From NCBI GenBank assembly GCA_937924895.1, contig CALEYP010000003.1, positions 1 through 64,000 on the forward strand: 64,000 bases of DNA. The letters are read 5' to 3'. The position numbers and the translations under genes were made by a program. The stretch's first letter is position 1. Each line of letters opens with the position of its first letter. Below, piece after piece: positions 25,144 through 34,768 of the stretch. The notes under the pieces were generated by a model. It saw only the letters and a list, made by a program, of their open reading frames with translations, ran no database searches and was not told the origin of the DNA. Source of the DNA: an uncultured Alphaproteobacteria bacterium (GTDB lineage Bacteria > Pseudomonadota > Alphaproteobacteria > Puniceispirillales > Puniceispirillaceae).

Positions 25144-26094
25144 ATGAGTGATTTATCCCATTTGACTTCCGCTAAAACACTGCTTCGCACCTATCAATCA
25201 ACGATGGGGCGCCTCGAAGCAGTCATTGATGACGAATTTGCCAAAGCGGTTGAGATGATTTTATCGCATGATGGGCATTTGGTGATTTGTGGTATGGGCA
25301 AATCTGGTCTTGTTGGGGCAAAGATTGCGGCAACACTCTCATCAACAGGGACGCCGGCACTATTTTTGCACCCGGCAGAAGCTATCCATGGCGATTTAGG
25401 CATGGTACGCCCCCATGATGTGGTGATTTTGATCTCTAATTCTGGGGAAACAGAAGAAGTGGTCAGGCTGCTGCCTGCCTTTAAGCGATTGCAGGCCAAA
25501 GTCATTTCTCTCATTGGCCGCAAGGATAGTTCGCTGGGTCGTGCCGCTGATGTGATCTTAGATGCCTCTGTTGATAGAGAGGCGTGTCCGTTAAACTTAG
25601 CGCCAACAACCTCATCAATGGCAGCCTTGGCCCTTGGCGATGCGCTTGCCGTCGTGCTCATGGAGCAGCGGAAATTCAAGGCAGAAGATTTTGCAGCCAC
25701 GCATCCAGGTGGCAAGCTTGGTCAGCAATTATTGACCCATGTAGGCGATAAAATGGTGAGCCAGAATTTGCCCTTTGTCGCAGAAGATGCCGCTATGTCA
25801 GATGTGCTAATCGCTATGACAGAAGGCCGTTTAGGGCTAGCGCTTGTGGGCTCAGCTCAGGAGTTAAAGGGTATCATCACAGATGGCGATGTCAGGCGCA
25901 TGCTTGTAGATGGGCAATCGCTCGCAGATTGTCGTGCTAGCGAGGTGATGAATAAGGCACCGCAATCTATCTCTCGCCATGAAAAATTAGGGCAAGCCGA
26001 GGCACGAATGGCTGAACAAAAATTGCAGTCCCTTATTGTCAGAGAGAGTGATGAGCCTACCTCTGTGGTTGTGGGTATCATCCAAATTTTTTAA
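25144..26094 (+). CDS. kdsD: Arabinose-5-phosphate isomerase (KdsD/KpsF)
   Basis: This 316-residue enzyme converts ribulose 5-phosphate to arabinose 5-phosphate, the first step to Kdo of lipopolysaccharide. An SIS sugar-isomerase domain (about residues 35-180; GMGKSGLVGAKIAATLSSTG, SNSGETEEV) is followed by two CBS domains (about 205-316). It is 9 bases after mobA and so in the same transcript. Confidence 0.93.
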   Translation: MSDLSHLTSAKTLLRTYQSTMGRLEAVIDDEFAKAVEMILSHDGHLVICGMGKSGLVGAKIAATLSSTGTPALFLHPAEAIHGDLGMVRPHDVVILISNSGETEEVVRLLPAFKRLQAKVISLIGRKDSSLGRAADVILDASVDREACPLNLAPTTSSMAALALGDALAVVLMEQRKFKAEDFAATHPGGKLGQQLLTHVGDKMVSQNLPFVAEDAAMSDVLIAMTEGRLGLALVGSAQELKGIITDGDVRRMLVDGQSLADCRASEVMNKAPQSISRHEKLGQAEARMAEQKLQSLIVRESDEPTSVVVGIIQIF

Positions 26095-26117
26095 CTGACC
26101 TTTTCCCTTGTGAACCA

Positions 26118-27152
26118 ATGAAATTAGACGATTTTGACTATCACCTGCCATCAGACTTGATTGCGCAGCAACCTGTTGAGCCGCGTGATAGCGCGCGCCT
26201 TCTCTCTTGCCTTGGTCATCAGCATGCCCATCACATCATTCGTGATTTGCCAGATCTGCTGCAGCCAGGTGATGTGATGGTCGTCAATAATACCAAAGTT
26301 ATTCCGGCCTTGCTGACAGGCACGAGAGGGGAAGGGCAAGCTCGTTTTACCCTGTTAAAGCGTCTTGGTCCTGATAGCTGGACGGCCTTTGCCAAGCCTG
26401 CGCGTAAATGCCCTGTTGGCACAATTGTAACCTTTGCGGATGATTTTTCATGTGAGGTGATTGGTGTTGAAGAGGGGGGCGGGGTATCGCTGCGCTTCTC
26501 TTGTTCAGGCACGGCCTTAGATGATGCCATTCTGCGTCATGGTGCGATGCCTCTTCCGCCTTATATTAAGCGTCCAGATGGTCCTGATGAAGCAGATGAA
26601 AGCACCTATCAAACGATGTTTGCGAAATATAGTGGGGCTGTGGCAGCGCCCACCGCAGGTTTACATTTCACAGATGAGTTGACATCCGCCCTGCTTGCCA
26701 ATGATATCCGTTTTGAAGAGGTCACCTTGCATGTTGGGGCTGGCACATTTTTGCCTGTCAAAGTTGATGAGATTGCTGATCACAAAATGCATTCTGAATG
26801 GGGCAGCATGAGCGAAGAAACGGCCGCACGCTTGAATGAGGCACGGGCAGAGGGTCGCCGGATTATTGCCGTTGGCACAACCTCACTTCGGATCTGCGAG
26901 ACGATTTGGCAAAAATCACAATCTTTCACTGCGTTTTCAGGTGAGACAGATATTTTCATCACACCAGGCTTCCAAGTTGGGTCAGCGGATATGCTGATGA
27001 CAAATTTCCATTTGCCAAAATCAACATTATTGATGCTTGTATCTGCTTTTTCAGGCTATGAGTTTATGATGGAAACCTATCAGCTTGCGGTCTCTGAGAA
27101 ATATCGCTTTTTTAGCTATGGGGATGCCTGTTTATTGGAGCGCCGCACATGA
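26118..27152 (+). CDS. queA: tRNA preQ1(34) S-adenosylmethionine ribosyltransferase-isomerase
   Basis: This 344-residue enzyme makes epoxyqueuosine on tRNA from preQ1 and SAM. It shows DFDYHLPSDLIAQQPVEPRD, VNNTKVIPA, AVAAPTAGLHFT, VTLHVGAGTFLPV and MLMTNFHLPKSTLLMLVSAF. The stop overlaps the tgt start by 4 bases. Confidence 0.96.
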   Translation: MKLDDFDYHLPSDLIAQQPVEPRDSARLLSCLGHQHAHHIIRDLPDLLQPGDVMVVNNTKVIPALLTGTRGEGQARFTLLKRLGPDSWTAFAKPARKCPVGTIVTFADDFSCEVIGVEEGGGVSLRFSCSGTALDDAILRHGAMPLPPYIKRPDGPDEADESTYQTMFAKYSGAVAAPTAGLHFTDELTSALLANDIRFEEVTLHVGAGTFLPVKVDEIADHKMHSEWGSMSEETAARLNEARAEGRRIIAVGTTSLRICETIWQKSQSFTAFSGETDIFITPGFQVGSADMLMTNFHLPKSTLLMLVSAFSGYEFMMETYQLAVSEKYRFFSYGDACLLERRT

Positions 27153-28333
27153 AAACAAGACAAACAGACCGCCTCTTTGCAAAAGATGCCTTTCCCACAG
27201 AACCAGAAGCAGAGTTTGGTTTTACACTAAAGACAACCGATGGCATGGCGCGTCGTGGCGAGGTGCAAACTGCTTGGGGCACCATTCAAACGCCTGTTTT
27301 TATGCCTGTGGGGACAGCAGCAACAGTCAAAGGCATGATGCCGCAATCTGTCGCTGAGACAGGGGCTGAGATTATTTTATCAAATACCTATCATTTGATG
27401 TTGCGCCCTGGTCCTGATCGTGTGGCCAAATTGGGTGGTGTGCGGAAAATGATGGGATGGCATAAGCCGCTCCTAACTGATTCTGGTGGCTTTCAGGTAA
27501 TGTCGCTTGGTCCATTGCGGAAAATTGATGAAGAGGGTGTGACGTTTAAGTCTCATCTTGATGGGTCTGCCCACCGCCTCACGCCAGAAATATCAACGGA
27601 TATTCAGCATAAGCTAGATGCCACCATCACCATGGCGTTTGATGAATGTACACCATTCCCTGCAACAGAAGCAGTGGCCGCGGATTCGATGCGGTTGTCG
27701 ATGCGTTGGGCAAAGCGCTCACGCGAGGCCTTTGTGCAGCGAAAAGGCTATGGTCAGTTCGGCATTGTACAGGGATCTGTCTATCGTGATTTGCGCACAG
27801 AATCAGTTGAAAAATTGAATGAGATAGATTTTGAAGGCTATGCCATTGGCGGCCTTGCTGTTGGAGAAGGGCAAGAGGCGATGTTTGATACGCTTGACTT
27901 CACCACGCCGCTTATGAAGGCGGATAAGCCACGTTACTTGATGGGTGTTGGTAAGCCCTCAGACCTTGTGGGGGCAGTTGCGCGCGGTGTTGATATGTTT
28001 GATTGCGTGATGCCAACGCGCTCTGGTCGCACGGGTCAAGGCTTTACACGTCGCGGCACTATCAACATTAAAAATGCGCGTCATGCTGAAGATAACCGCC
28101 CCATTGATGAGGCCTGCGGCTGTCCGGCTTGTACGCATTATTCACGCGGCTATCTTCATCACCTATTCAAAGCAGATGAAGTGCAAGGCTTGATGCTGCT
28201 GACATGGCATAATCTGCATTATTATCAAGATTTGATGGCCGCCATGCGTGAAGCAATCGAAGAAGGCCGGTTTGCCGCTTTCCAAGCTGATTTTGCGAAA
28301 TGGCAGGATATGGGTGATATTGAACCTCTGTAA
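27149..28333 (+). CDS. tgt: tRNA-guanine(34) transglycosylase
   Basis: This 394-residue enzyme inserts preQ1 at the wobble base. It shows the catalytic Asp region LLTDSGGFQVMSL, the second Asp in DMFDCVMPTRSGR and a zinc site CGCPACTHYSRGYLHH. The N-terminus carries about 20 extra residues before the usual start. It sits between queA and queG. Confidence 0.96.
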   Translation: MKTRQTDRLFAKDAFPTEPEAEFGFTLKTTDGMARRGEVQTAWGTIQTPVFMPVGTAATVKGMMPQSVAETGAEIILSNTYHLMLRPGPDRVAKLGGVRKMMGWHKPLLTDSGGFQVMSLGPLRKIDEEGVTFKSHLDGSAHRLTPEISTDIQHKLDATITMAFDECTPFPATEAVAADSMRLSMRWAKRSREAFVQRKGYGQFGIVQGSVYRDLRTESVEKLNEIDFEGYAIGGLAVGEGQEAMFDTLDFTTPLMKADKPRYLMGVGKPSDLVGAVARGVDMFDCVMPTRSGRTGQGFTRRGTINIKNARHAEDNRPIDEACGCPACTHYSRGYLHHLFKADEVQGLMLLTWHNLHYYQDLMAAMREAIEEGRFAAFQADFAKWQDMGDIEPL

Positions 28334-28355
28334 CAGAGAGTTAGACAAATAAAAG

Positions 28356-29477
28356 ATGGCATCTGGCAGAGATATTGCAGATTGGATTAAGCAGAAGGCA
28401 AGACAGGCAGGCTTCGATAGCTGTGCTATCACCTCTGCGAGCCTCCCTGCTACCACCGCTGCGCATTTGGATGAGTTCATTGCGCAGGGCTATCATGGTG
28501 AGATGTCATGGCTCGCAGAGACGAGGGACAGACGCGCCTCGCCAGATGCCATGTGGCAAGAGGCGCAATCAGCCATTGTTCTAGCAATGAATTACGGGCC
28601 TGATCATGACCCGCTCCTATCTTTATCTGAAACAGATAAAGGTAATATTTCAGTCTATGCCAGAGGGCGTGACTATCATGATGTGATTAAGGGCAAGTTA
28701 AAGCAACTGGCAGGGCAATTTGCCGCCTATGCCGGCGCTGATGTGAAAGTCTTTGTAGATACGGCACCTTTGCTCGAAAAGCCGCTTGCCGTGCAGGCTG
28801 GTTTGGGGTGGCAAGGGAAGCACAGTAATATGGTCAGCCGTGAATTCGGCTCCTGGGTGTTTTTAGGCACAATCTTAACGACGGCTTCCTTACCATATGA
28901 TGCGCCTATGGCAGATCATTGTGGGAGTTGTACATCCTGTCTTGATATCTGCCCCACAAAGGCCTTCCCAAGACCGTATCAGCTCGATGCGCGTCGCTGT
29001 ATCTCTTATATGACGATTGAACAAGATAGCCAGATTGAGCCAGACTATCGTCCTTTGATTGGTAATCGCATATTTGGGTGTGATGATTGTCTGGCAGTTT
29101 GCCCGTGGAATAAATTTGCCTCCGCCGCGGCTGAACAAAAACTGCATCCGCGTCATGATCACGCGCTTTGGCCGCTTGAGACATTGCTTCAGATGGATGA
29201 GGCCTTGTTTCGCTCTACCTTCGCTGGTATGCCTGTGCGCCGCGCAGGCTATGCGAAATTTATGCGCAATGTCCTGATTGCGGCTGGGAATGCGAACTCA
29301 TCTGCGCTTATCCCTCTTATCATTCCCTTTTTAACCGCCGAGGCGCCTCTGATGCGGGGTATGGCTATTTGGGCGCTCTCTTGTTATCAGACGCCAGAAG
29401 AGATGCAGCACCACTATCAACGCGATGATGATCCTGATGTGGAGGCAGAATGGCAAAGGGCCCTTACATCACTGTAA
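28356..29477 (+). CDS. queG: Epoxyqueuosine reductase QueG
   Basis: This 373-residue cobalamin-dependent enzyme performs the last step of queuosine synthesis. Two [4Fe-4S] motifs are CGSCTSCLDICPTKAF and CDDCLAVCPWNKF; VDTAPLLEKPLAVQAGLGWQGKH is the family signature. A HEAT-like C-terminus is present. It completes the queA-tgt-queG set. It needs Fe-S clusters and vitamin B12. Confidence 0.95.
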   Translation: MASGRDIADWIKQKARQAGFDSCAITSASLPATTAAHLDEFIAQGYHGEMSWLAETRDRRASPDAMWQEAQSAIVLAMNYGPDHDPLLSLSETDKGNISVYARGRDYHDVIKGKLKQLAGQFAAYAGADVKVFVDTAPLLEKPLAVQAGLGWQGKHSNMVSREFGSWVFLGTILTTASLPYDAPMADHCGSCTSCLDICPTKAFPRPYQLDARRCISYMTIEQDSQIEPDYRPLIGNRIFGCDDCLAVCPWNKFASAAAEQKLHPRHDHALWPLETLLQMDEALFRSTFAGMPVRRAGYAKFMRNVLIAAGNANSSALIPLIIPFLTAEAPLMRGMAIWALSCYQTPEEMQHHYQRDDDPDVEAEWQRALTSL

Positions 29478-29516
29478 GAGCCCCCTGATATTAATAATGA
29501 TGGATGAGCGGCTTAA

Positions 29517-29858
29517 CTAGCTTAGCGCTTCATCATCTGCTTCGCCGGTGCGAATACGTACAGCTTGCTGCAGATCCAAGACAAAGATCTTACCATCGCC
29601 AATCTTATCTGTGCCTGCGGCATCTTTTAATGTCTCGACAATTTTGTCAGCCATCTCACCACGGCAGGCAATCTCAATCTTGACCTTTGGCACAAAAGCA
29701 ACGGCATATTCAGCCCCGCGATAAATTTCAGTCTGGCCACGTTGCCGGCCGAAGCCTTTCACTTCTGAGACGGTCAAACCTTCAACGCCTAACGCCATTA
29801 GCGCTTCACGTACATCATCCAGTTTGAAAGGTTTAATAATCGCAATGATATATTTCAT
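29517..29858 (-). CDS. glnK: PII nitrogen regulatory protein GlnK
   Basis: This 113-residue trimeric signal protein gates the adjacent AmtB and reports glutamine/2-oxoglutarate status. The uridylylation Tyr51 is in EIYRGAEYAVAF. The B loop and C loop motifs (VLDLQQAVRIRTGE) are normal. It lies 11 bases downstream of amtB; the more usual order in this class is glnK before amtB. Confidence 0.95.
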   Translation of the reverse strand: MKYIIAIIKPFKLDDVREALMALGVEGLTVSEVKGFGRQRGQTEIYRGAEYAVAFVPKVKIEIACRGEMADKIVETLKDAAGTDKIGDGKIFVLDLQQAVRIRTGEADDEALS

Positions 29859-29869
29859 CTGCCTCTCCT

Positions 29870-31150
29870 TTAGTTTGTGTGATAGCCGCGTTCGCCGTGC
29901 TGTGTCAGGTCAAGACCCTCCACTTCGTCATTCTCTGACACACGTAACCCGCCGGCTAGACCAGCTACCTTTAGGATGACAAAGCTTGCAATGGCTGTCC
30001 AGACAACTGTGAGGGCAACACCGCCAAGCTGAACCATAAACTGGCTGGCAATTGATACATCGCCAAGGCCGACACCTGAGAATGTCTCTGTCGCCAGAAC
30101 GGCTACCAATAGTGAGCCAAGAATACCGCCTACACCATGGACAGCAAAGACATCCAAAGAATCGTCAATCTGTAACTTGCCACGAATGATATCAACAGCC
30201 ACATAGCAGATATAACCACCAGCAAGACCAAGGATAATGCCGCCAGGAACTCCAATATAGCCAGAGGCTGGTGTCACAGTGGCCAGACCAGCCACCATAC
30301 CTGTGACCATGCCAACAACTGACGGGCGACCAAAGCGACGCCATTCAATGACCATCCAAACAAGTGATGCAACGGCAGCAGAGATATGTGTGACGAGGAG
30401 GGCCATAGCCGCCCCTTGGCCGGCCGCGAGGGCAGAGCCGCCATTAAAGCCGAACCAGCCGACCCACAACATACATGCACCAATCATGGTTAGTACTGGG
30501 CTATGTGGTGGTGTCAACGAGGTTGGGAAGCCTCTGCGTTTGCCAAGCATAAGAGCAGCAACGATCGCGGCAGTACCTGCTGTGGCGTGAACCACAATAC
30601 CACCGGCAAAATCCATCACACCCCAGCTTGCTAGGATGCCGCCACCCCATACCCAATGAGTGACAGGGGCGTAGACGACTAATAGCCATAAACCGGAAAA
30701 GATAAGAACGGCTGAAAACTTAATCCGTTCGACATAGGCGCCGATCACCAAAGCTGGCGTAATAACAGCGAATGTCATTTGGAAGGCCGCAAACAGAGAT
30801 TCCGGAATCGTACCTGATACGGTCTCAAATGTGATGGCAGACATAAAGATGTTATCAAGATTGCCAACCCAAGCGCCATCGCCTGAGAAAGCAAGGCTAT
30901 AGCCAGCTACAACCCACAACACAGAGCAGAGGCAGGCAATGGCAAAGTGATGCATCAAAACAGATATAATATTTTTTGACTGCACAAGGCCTGCATAAAA
31001 CAAAGCGAGGCCTGGTAGGGTCATGAATAAGACCAAAGCGGTTGAGGTTAAAATCCAGGCTGAGTCACCTGAATCAACAGCTGCCATCGCATTATGTGGC
31101 AGAAAAAAAGCAAGGCCAGCTAGGCTAGCCAACAAAGAACGGTAAAACAT
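29870..31150 (-). CDS. amtB: Ammonium transporter AmtB
   Basis: This 426-residue membrane channel for ammonium has a signal peptide (LLASLAGLAFFLPHNAMAA) and eleven hydrophobic helices. The pore-lining signatures are present, including DFAGGIVVHATAGTAAIVAAL and the twin-His region CVAVDI...VFAVHGVGGILG. The ATG at 31150 is preceded by GGGGGTG; the longer frame from 31192 is unlikely. It is cotranscribed with glnK. Confidence 0.95.
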   Translation of the reverse strand: MFYRSLLASLAGLAFFLPHNAMAAVDSGDSAWILTSTALVLFMTLPGLALFYAGLVQSKNIISVLMHHFAIACLCSVLWVVAGYSLAFSGDGAWVGNLDNIFMSAITFETVSGTIPESLFAAFQMTFAVITPALVIGAYVERIKFSAVLIFSGLWLLVVYAPVTHWVWGGGILASWGVMDFAGGIVVHATAGTAAIVAALMLGKRRGFPTSLTPPHSPVLTMIGACMLWVGWFGFNGGSALAAGQGAAMALLVTHISAAVASLVWMVIEWRRFGRPSVVGMVTGMVAGLATVTPASGYIGVPGGIILGLAGGYICYVAVDIIRGKLQIDDSLDVFAVHGVGGILGSLLVAVLATETFSGVGLGDVSIASQFMVQLGGVALTVVWTAIASFVILKVAGLAGGLRVSENDEVEGLDLTQHGERGYHTN

Positions 31151-31426
31151 GGAATTGCACCCCCATTTAAAATAATGTCGTGGAATTAGCATGTATCGTG
31201 GGGTCTTGGTGTGTTTTGAGAGGATTCCTGATTAGGATCGAGAATATGCATAAAAATTAATCACCAATATATATAAATGATTAAAAAATAGTCATAATAA
31301 GGGCGGGTAAATGCGACCAAATGAGGCGAAAGAGACCTGTTTTTGCCATATTTACGCGCTATCTTTCACACTTGGACATGCGAAAGACTTATGTGGCACA
31401 GCCACAATTTAGGAAAGGAGGCAGCA

Positions 31427-32059
31427 ATGCCGTATCATTTCGTTTCCCTCTCATTTATTTCGCACGCTATGCGGCGCGCCTCTGTCTTGGCAGTGGCAGC
31501 TTGCGGCTTTGCACTAGTGGGTCTCCAGCCCGTGAATGCAGGGTCTGATTATGGTGATTATGCCCAAAACCTCCCTGAGGGGGCGGCGAGTCTTATCGTT
31601 GCTGGTGGCTGTTTTTGGTGTATTGAAAAAGATTTTGAAAAATTAGACGCGGTCTATGAGGTTGTATCTGGTTATGCCGGCGGTAGTTTGGAAAACCCAA
31701 CCTATCAATCCCATCAAGGGCATCGCGAAGTGGTGCAAATCCATTATGATCCAACAGCTATCCAATTTGAAGAGCTGATCACGCATTATTACACCCATGT
31801 TGACTATGAAGATACAGGGGGGCAATTTTGCGACCGTGGTCACGCCTACAGCCCCGCCATTCATGTGTCATCTGACAAGGAGCGCGCCATCGCAACACGA
31901 CTTGCGCCAAAGACATCGCTCGTGCCAATCGAAGATGAGGTGACGTTTTGGCCGGCAGAACGTTACCATCAGGATTATTATATGAAAAATCCGGTGCGGT
32001 ATAATTTCTATCGCTTTAGCTGTGGTAGAGATGCGCGAGTGGCAGCTTTGAATAACTAA
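31427..32059 (+). CDS. msrA: Exported peptide-methionine (S)-S-oxide reductase MsrA
   Basis: This 210-residue enzyme repairs Met-S-sulfoxide. Catalytic GCFWC is at residues 61-65; YAGG, GHREVVQIHYDP and YHQDYYMKNP follow. A hydrophobic signal segment (about residues 15-38, ending VNA) precedes the domain, so this MsrA is probably periplasmic rather than cytoplasmic. AAAGGAGG stands 7 bases before the ATG at 31427. Two further in-frame starts upstream lack a ribosome-binding site. Confidence 0.93.
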   Translation: MPYHFVSLSFISHAMRRASVLAVAACGFALVGLQPVNAGSDYGDYAQNLPEGAASLIVAGGCFWCIEKDFEKLDAVYEVVSGYAGGSLENPTYQSHQGHREVVQIHYDPTAIQFEELITHYYTHVDYEDTGGQFCDRGHAYSPAIHVSSDKERAIATRLAPKTSLVPIEDEVTFWPAERYHQDYYMKNPVRYNFYRFSCGRDARVAALNN

Positions 32060-32064
32060 TCACC

Positions 32065-32844
32065 TTATCGAAGTTGACTATCAATATAGCGGCGCCGGGC
32101 TTCTTGTTCGGCGCTAATTCGTCTGTCAATTTCTTCTGGGCTGAGGTCTTCATTTTGCGCCGTTTCTATAAGGGCATTAACTTCGTCAATATTGATGGTA
32201 TCAGCCAATTCTTTGATATCGGTCAGGGCAGCTGAGAGGCTTGGCGCGTCAAATCCAACCGCCTCATTAATACCGGCTAGACTCACGCCGCCGACAAGCA
32301 CCTGGCCAAACCCGTCCTGTGCAATCGCATCAGAAAAGGCCTGTGTTCGGGTTTTCACGAGGCTCACATAAGGCGGGTATAGCAATTTATGAATCGGATA
32401 GAGTGCTTTTTGCCAATAAGACCATTTGATGATGGCGGTCGTAGTGGCTGGGACTGCATTATAAAAGAAAAAGAAAACCAAAGTTGCAATCAGGTTGTGA
32501 GAGACAACACCAATGACAGCGCCCCCAATCTTAGCCGCGCGGTCAGGTTTTTCCATCTCGACGATTTTCAACATAATACGGGTGCCAAAGAATAAAGCAC
32601 CGCTGAGGCCAAATAAGGCGATAATGCCGGAGAAGGCCCCTAGACCGCCTAAGGCAGAGGTTGTGGCATTGCCGCTATTGCTCAGGGTGAGCTGCACGAA
32701 GCCGGAGATTTTATCGTAATATAGCACAAATAGGCCCATCGGGACATAGGTGGCTAATAGCAAGACAACACCGGCAAAAGCACCGCGCCAATAACCGATG
32801 ATGGCGCCAGCGACAACAAAGACTGCAATTAGGATATCAATCAT
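32065..32844 (-). CDS. CvpA family membrane protein
   Basis: This 259-residue protein has four predicted helices in the first 170 residues (start MIDILIAVFVVAGAIIGYWRG, the CvpA signature) and a charged cytoplasmic C-terminus rich in Glu and Arg. CvpA proteins are needed for colicin V production in E. coli and for envelope stress tolerance; the biochemical role is unknown. It converges with msrA. Confidence 0.88.
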   Translation of the reverse strand: MIDILIAVFVVAGAIIGYWRGAFAGVVLLLATYVPMGLFVLYYDKISGFVQLTLSNSGNATTSALGGLGAFSGIIALFGLSGALFFGTRIMLKIVEMEKPDRAAKIGGAVIGVVSHNLIATLVFFFFYNAVPATTTAIIKWSYWQKALYPIHKLLYPPYVSLVKTRTQAFSDAIAQDGFGQVLVGGVSLAGINEAVGFDAPSLSAALTDIKELADTINIDEVNALIETAQNEDLSPEEIDRRISAEQEARRRYIDSQLR

Positions 32845-32911
32845 CTCAGGCGCGCCTCATCCCTGTCCTATTGAAAGACACATCTATTTTAAATGAGAGG
32901 GAGAGGAGAAT

Positions 32912-32985
32912 TGGAGCGGCTGACCAGACTTGAACTGGCCCTAAAAGCTTGGAAGGCTTTTGTGCTACCACTACACCACAGCCGC
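32912..32985 (-). tRNA. tRNA-Gly (anticodon TCC)
   Basis: On the minus strand a 74-base tRNA with encoded CCA: acceptor GCGGCTG / CAGCCGC, discriminator T, the short D arm typical of tRNA-Gly, anticodon TCC (complement of 32951-32953) and T loop TTCAAGT. It lies 67 bases upstream of cvpA on the same strand. Confidence 0.96.
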
Positions 32986-33072
32986 GCTCGTTTGCTGGCA
33001 TACTATAGGGGGAGGCATGGGAAAAGTCTAGTCTCAACTGGCCGGTAATATCTAAGAAGACAGCGCAATCTA

Positions 33073-33603
33073 CTATAATTTTTCAGCGATTTTAATGGCG
33101 CCACGGCATCCCGTTTGAATAATCTTGCGCAAAAGAGGATAGGCAGTTGCCTCTTCACCCTTATGGTCGCGGGCAATATCACGATGCTCTAATTCTTCAT
33201 CTCTAAAGCGGGCTAATGTTTTCGTCAGCTCAGCCTCTTGATCAGCGGCATGAAGCGCCTCGACTTGCTCTTGATAATGTTCACCGATGACCTCTTCGAC
33301 GGCAATGGTACAAGCCATCGCTGCCTTTGGTCCCATGGCAGCTGTTACCGCGCCAAGCGCAAACCCAGCCGCACCCCAGACAGGGTCAAGAAGCGACGGG
33401 CGCACCTGATACTCATTCAATAATTTGTCAAATGTTTCAAGGTGCTCAACTTCTTGTTCCATCATATGCTGAATTTCAGCTTCATGCTCATGACCTTTGA
33501 GGACGGCTAGTTGTCCTTTATAAATGGTTTGTGCAGCGCGTTCCCCAGCATGATTGACGCGTAAATATTCAGCTAATCGTTTGCGTGATACTTGTGCCAT
33601 CAC
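33073..33603 (-). CDS. coq7: Demethoxyubiquinone hydroxylase Coq7
   Basis: This 176-residue di-iron enzyme carries out the C6 hydroxylation of ubiquinone synthesis. Iron ligands are visible in VNHAGERAAQ, MEQEVEHLETF, VEEVIGEHY and RDEELEHRDIA. It indicates aerobic ubiquinone synthesis. It follows dsbB by 8 bases. Start at either of the two adjacent ATG. Confidence 0.95.
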   Translation of the reverse strand: MMAQVSRKRLAEYLRVNHAGERAAQTIYKGQLAVLKGHEHEAEIQHMMEQEVEHLETFDKLLNEYQVRPSLLDPVWGAAGFALGAVTAAMGPKAAMACTIAVEEVIGEHYQEQVEALHAADQEAELTKTLARFRDEELEHRDIARDHKGEEATAYPLLRKIIQTGCRGAIKIAEKL

Positions 33604-33611
33604 TCTCTCCT

Positions 33612-34115
33612 TTAGGCGGCCTTGGGGCCTGCTACTATGCTATATATTAACAGGGTGGCTATGATAAGCGAGGCAACCATATTCCACCCCGCCATTGAGA
33701 TGCCCCATAATTGCCATGCAATTTCATCACAACGCACCACAGGCGTTGCCAGCAAGCTATCTGTCAGTGATGCTAAATCACCACCGGCCATCTGTGCGGT
33801 GCATCCTTGTGGGCCTTGCCACCAGCCTTGTTCAACGCCAACATGTTGCAAGCCAACAGAGGCCGTCATCAGCGCACATGCGGCTGCCATCAGCCGCCAC
33901 AGGCGATTGGCCTGCGGTGTGATAAACCCAATCAATGCAAGGGCCACAATCCCATAATGAGGCACGCGCTGGGTGAGGCATAATTTGCAAGGGGCGAGCC
34001 CACCGACATGTTCGAATAAAAGGGCGGCGACGAGTAAGGTGAATGACCCTAGCCCCGCGAGCCAAAGCGCGCGCGGACTGCGTATCATATCGACCATATG
34101 CTGTGTCAAAGCCAT
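33612..34115 (-). CDS. dsbB: Disulfide bond formation protein DsbB
   Basis: This 167-residue, four-helix inner-membrane protein reoxidises DsbA using quinone. The first redox pair is PCKLC after LLFEHVGGLA; the second Cys pair is in the second periplasmic loop (GCTAQ and VVRCDE). It sits between the VTT protein gene (stop adjoining) and coq7. dsbA is not in the window. Confidence 0.93.
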   Translation of the reverse strand: MALTQHMVDMIRSPRALWLAGLGSFTLLVAALLFEHVGGLAPCKLCLTQRVPHYGIVALALIGFITPQANRLWRLMAAACALMTASVGLQHVGVEQGWWQGPQGCTAQMAGGDLASLTDSLLATPVVRCDEIAWQLWGISMAGWNMVASLIIATLLIYSIVAGPKAA

Positions 34116-34700
34116 CTATCCGAGCATCCAAAAGCCGATTAAAACCAAGACCAAAGCGCCTGAGGCAATCATCACCAATCGCTTGCTATCTTTATGATAT
34201 CGTACCATCGCTGCGACAATCAAGAAGCGCGCCATACGGCCAATTGTCGCAATAATGAGGAAGGGAATAAGGGGATAGGCAAATAAGCCAGCTGAGATAG
34301 CAATCACCTTAAACGGCAAGGGGGTAAAGGCCCCGATTAAGACAAGAGGCAAGCCTAATTTCTGGAAGGCCTGTGCCACAATTTCAAATTTTTCAGCACT
34401 AAAAATGGCATGTGGTAAGCTCTCAGCAGCTGCCATGACAGCTGGGGCAGCAAAAGCGCCCAGCGCCCAGCCAATCGCACCACCTAAGACAGATGCCAGC
34501 GCGCAATAAACTGCAATTGAAATCCATCTTTGCGGTTTTGCCAAGACGCATGCGGCCAAAAGCGGGTCCGTGGGAATAGGAATAATGATCGATTCAAGGC
34601 AAGAAAAAGCATAGAGGAAGAGACGCGCAAATTGCGTGCCAGCGGTGGTAAGCGCACGGTCATAGGCACGTTTGGCGCTGGACCAGATTTGGACGGTCAT
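34116..34700 (-). CDS. VTT/DedA-type membrane protein (YqaA family)
   Basis: This 194-residue integral membrane protein contains the VTT/SNARE-associated segment (IPIPTDPLLAACVLAKP, GGAIGWALGAFAAP, GAFTPLPFKVIAISAG). Family members are proposed lipid scramblases or undecaprenyl-phosphate flippases. The ATG at 34700 has GGGGA 8 bases upstream; an in-frame TTG at 34715 is less likely. First gene of a transcript with dsbB and coq7. Confidence 0.87.
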   Translation of the reverse strand: MTVQIWSSAKRAYDRALTTAGTQFARLFLYAFSCLESIIIPIPTDPLLAACVLAKPQRWISIAVYCALASVLGGAIGWALGAFAAPAVMAAAESLPHAIFSAEKFEIVAQAFQKLGLPLVLIGAFTPLPFKVIAISAGLFAYPLIPFLIIATIGRMARFLIVAAMVRYHKDSKRLVMIASGALVLVLIGFWMLG

Positions 34701-34768
34701 ATGAAATCCCCACAACGAAATAATAGCAAAATTAGCGGTCTCTTATCAGAGATTGTAGATGTGGTAGC

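Noticed and set aside
31151..31320. Sigma-54 promoter for amtB-glnK
   Set aside because: I looked for TGGCAC-N5-TTGC on the minus strand. The closest stretch lacks the GG and the full GC doublets, so it is not supported.
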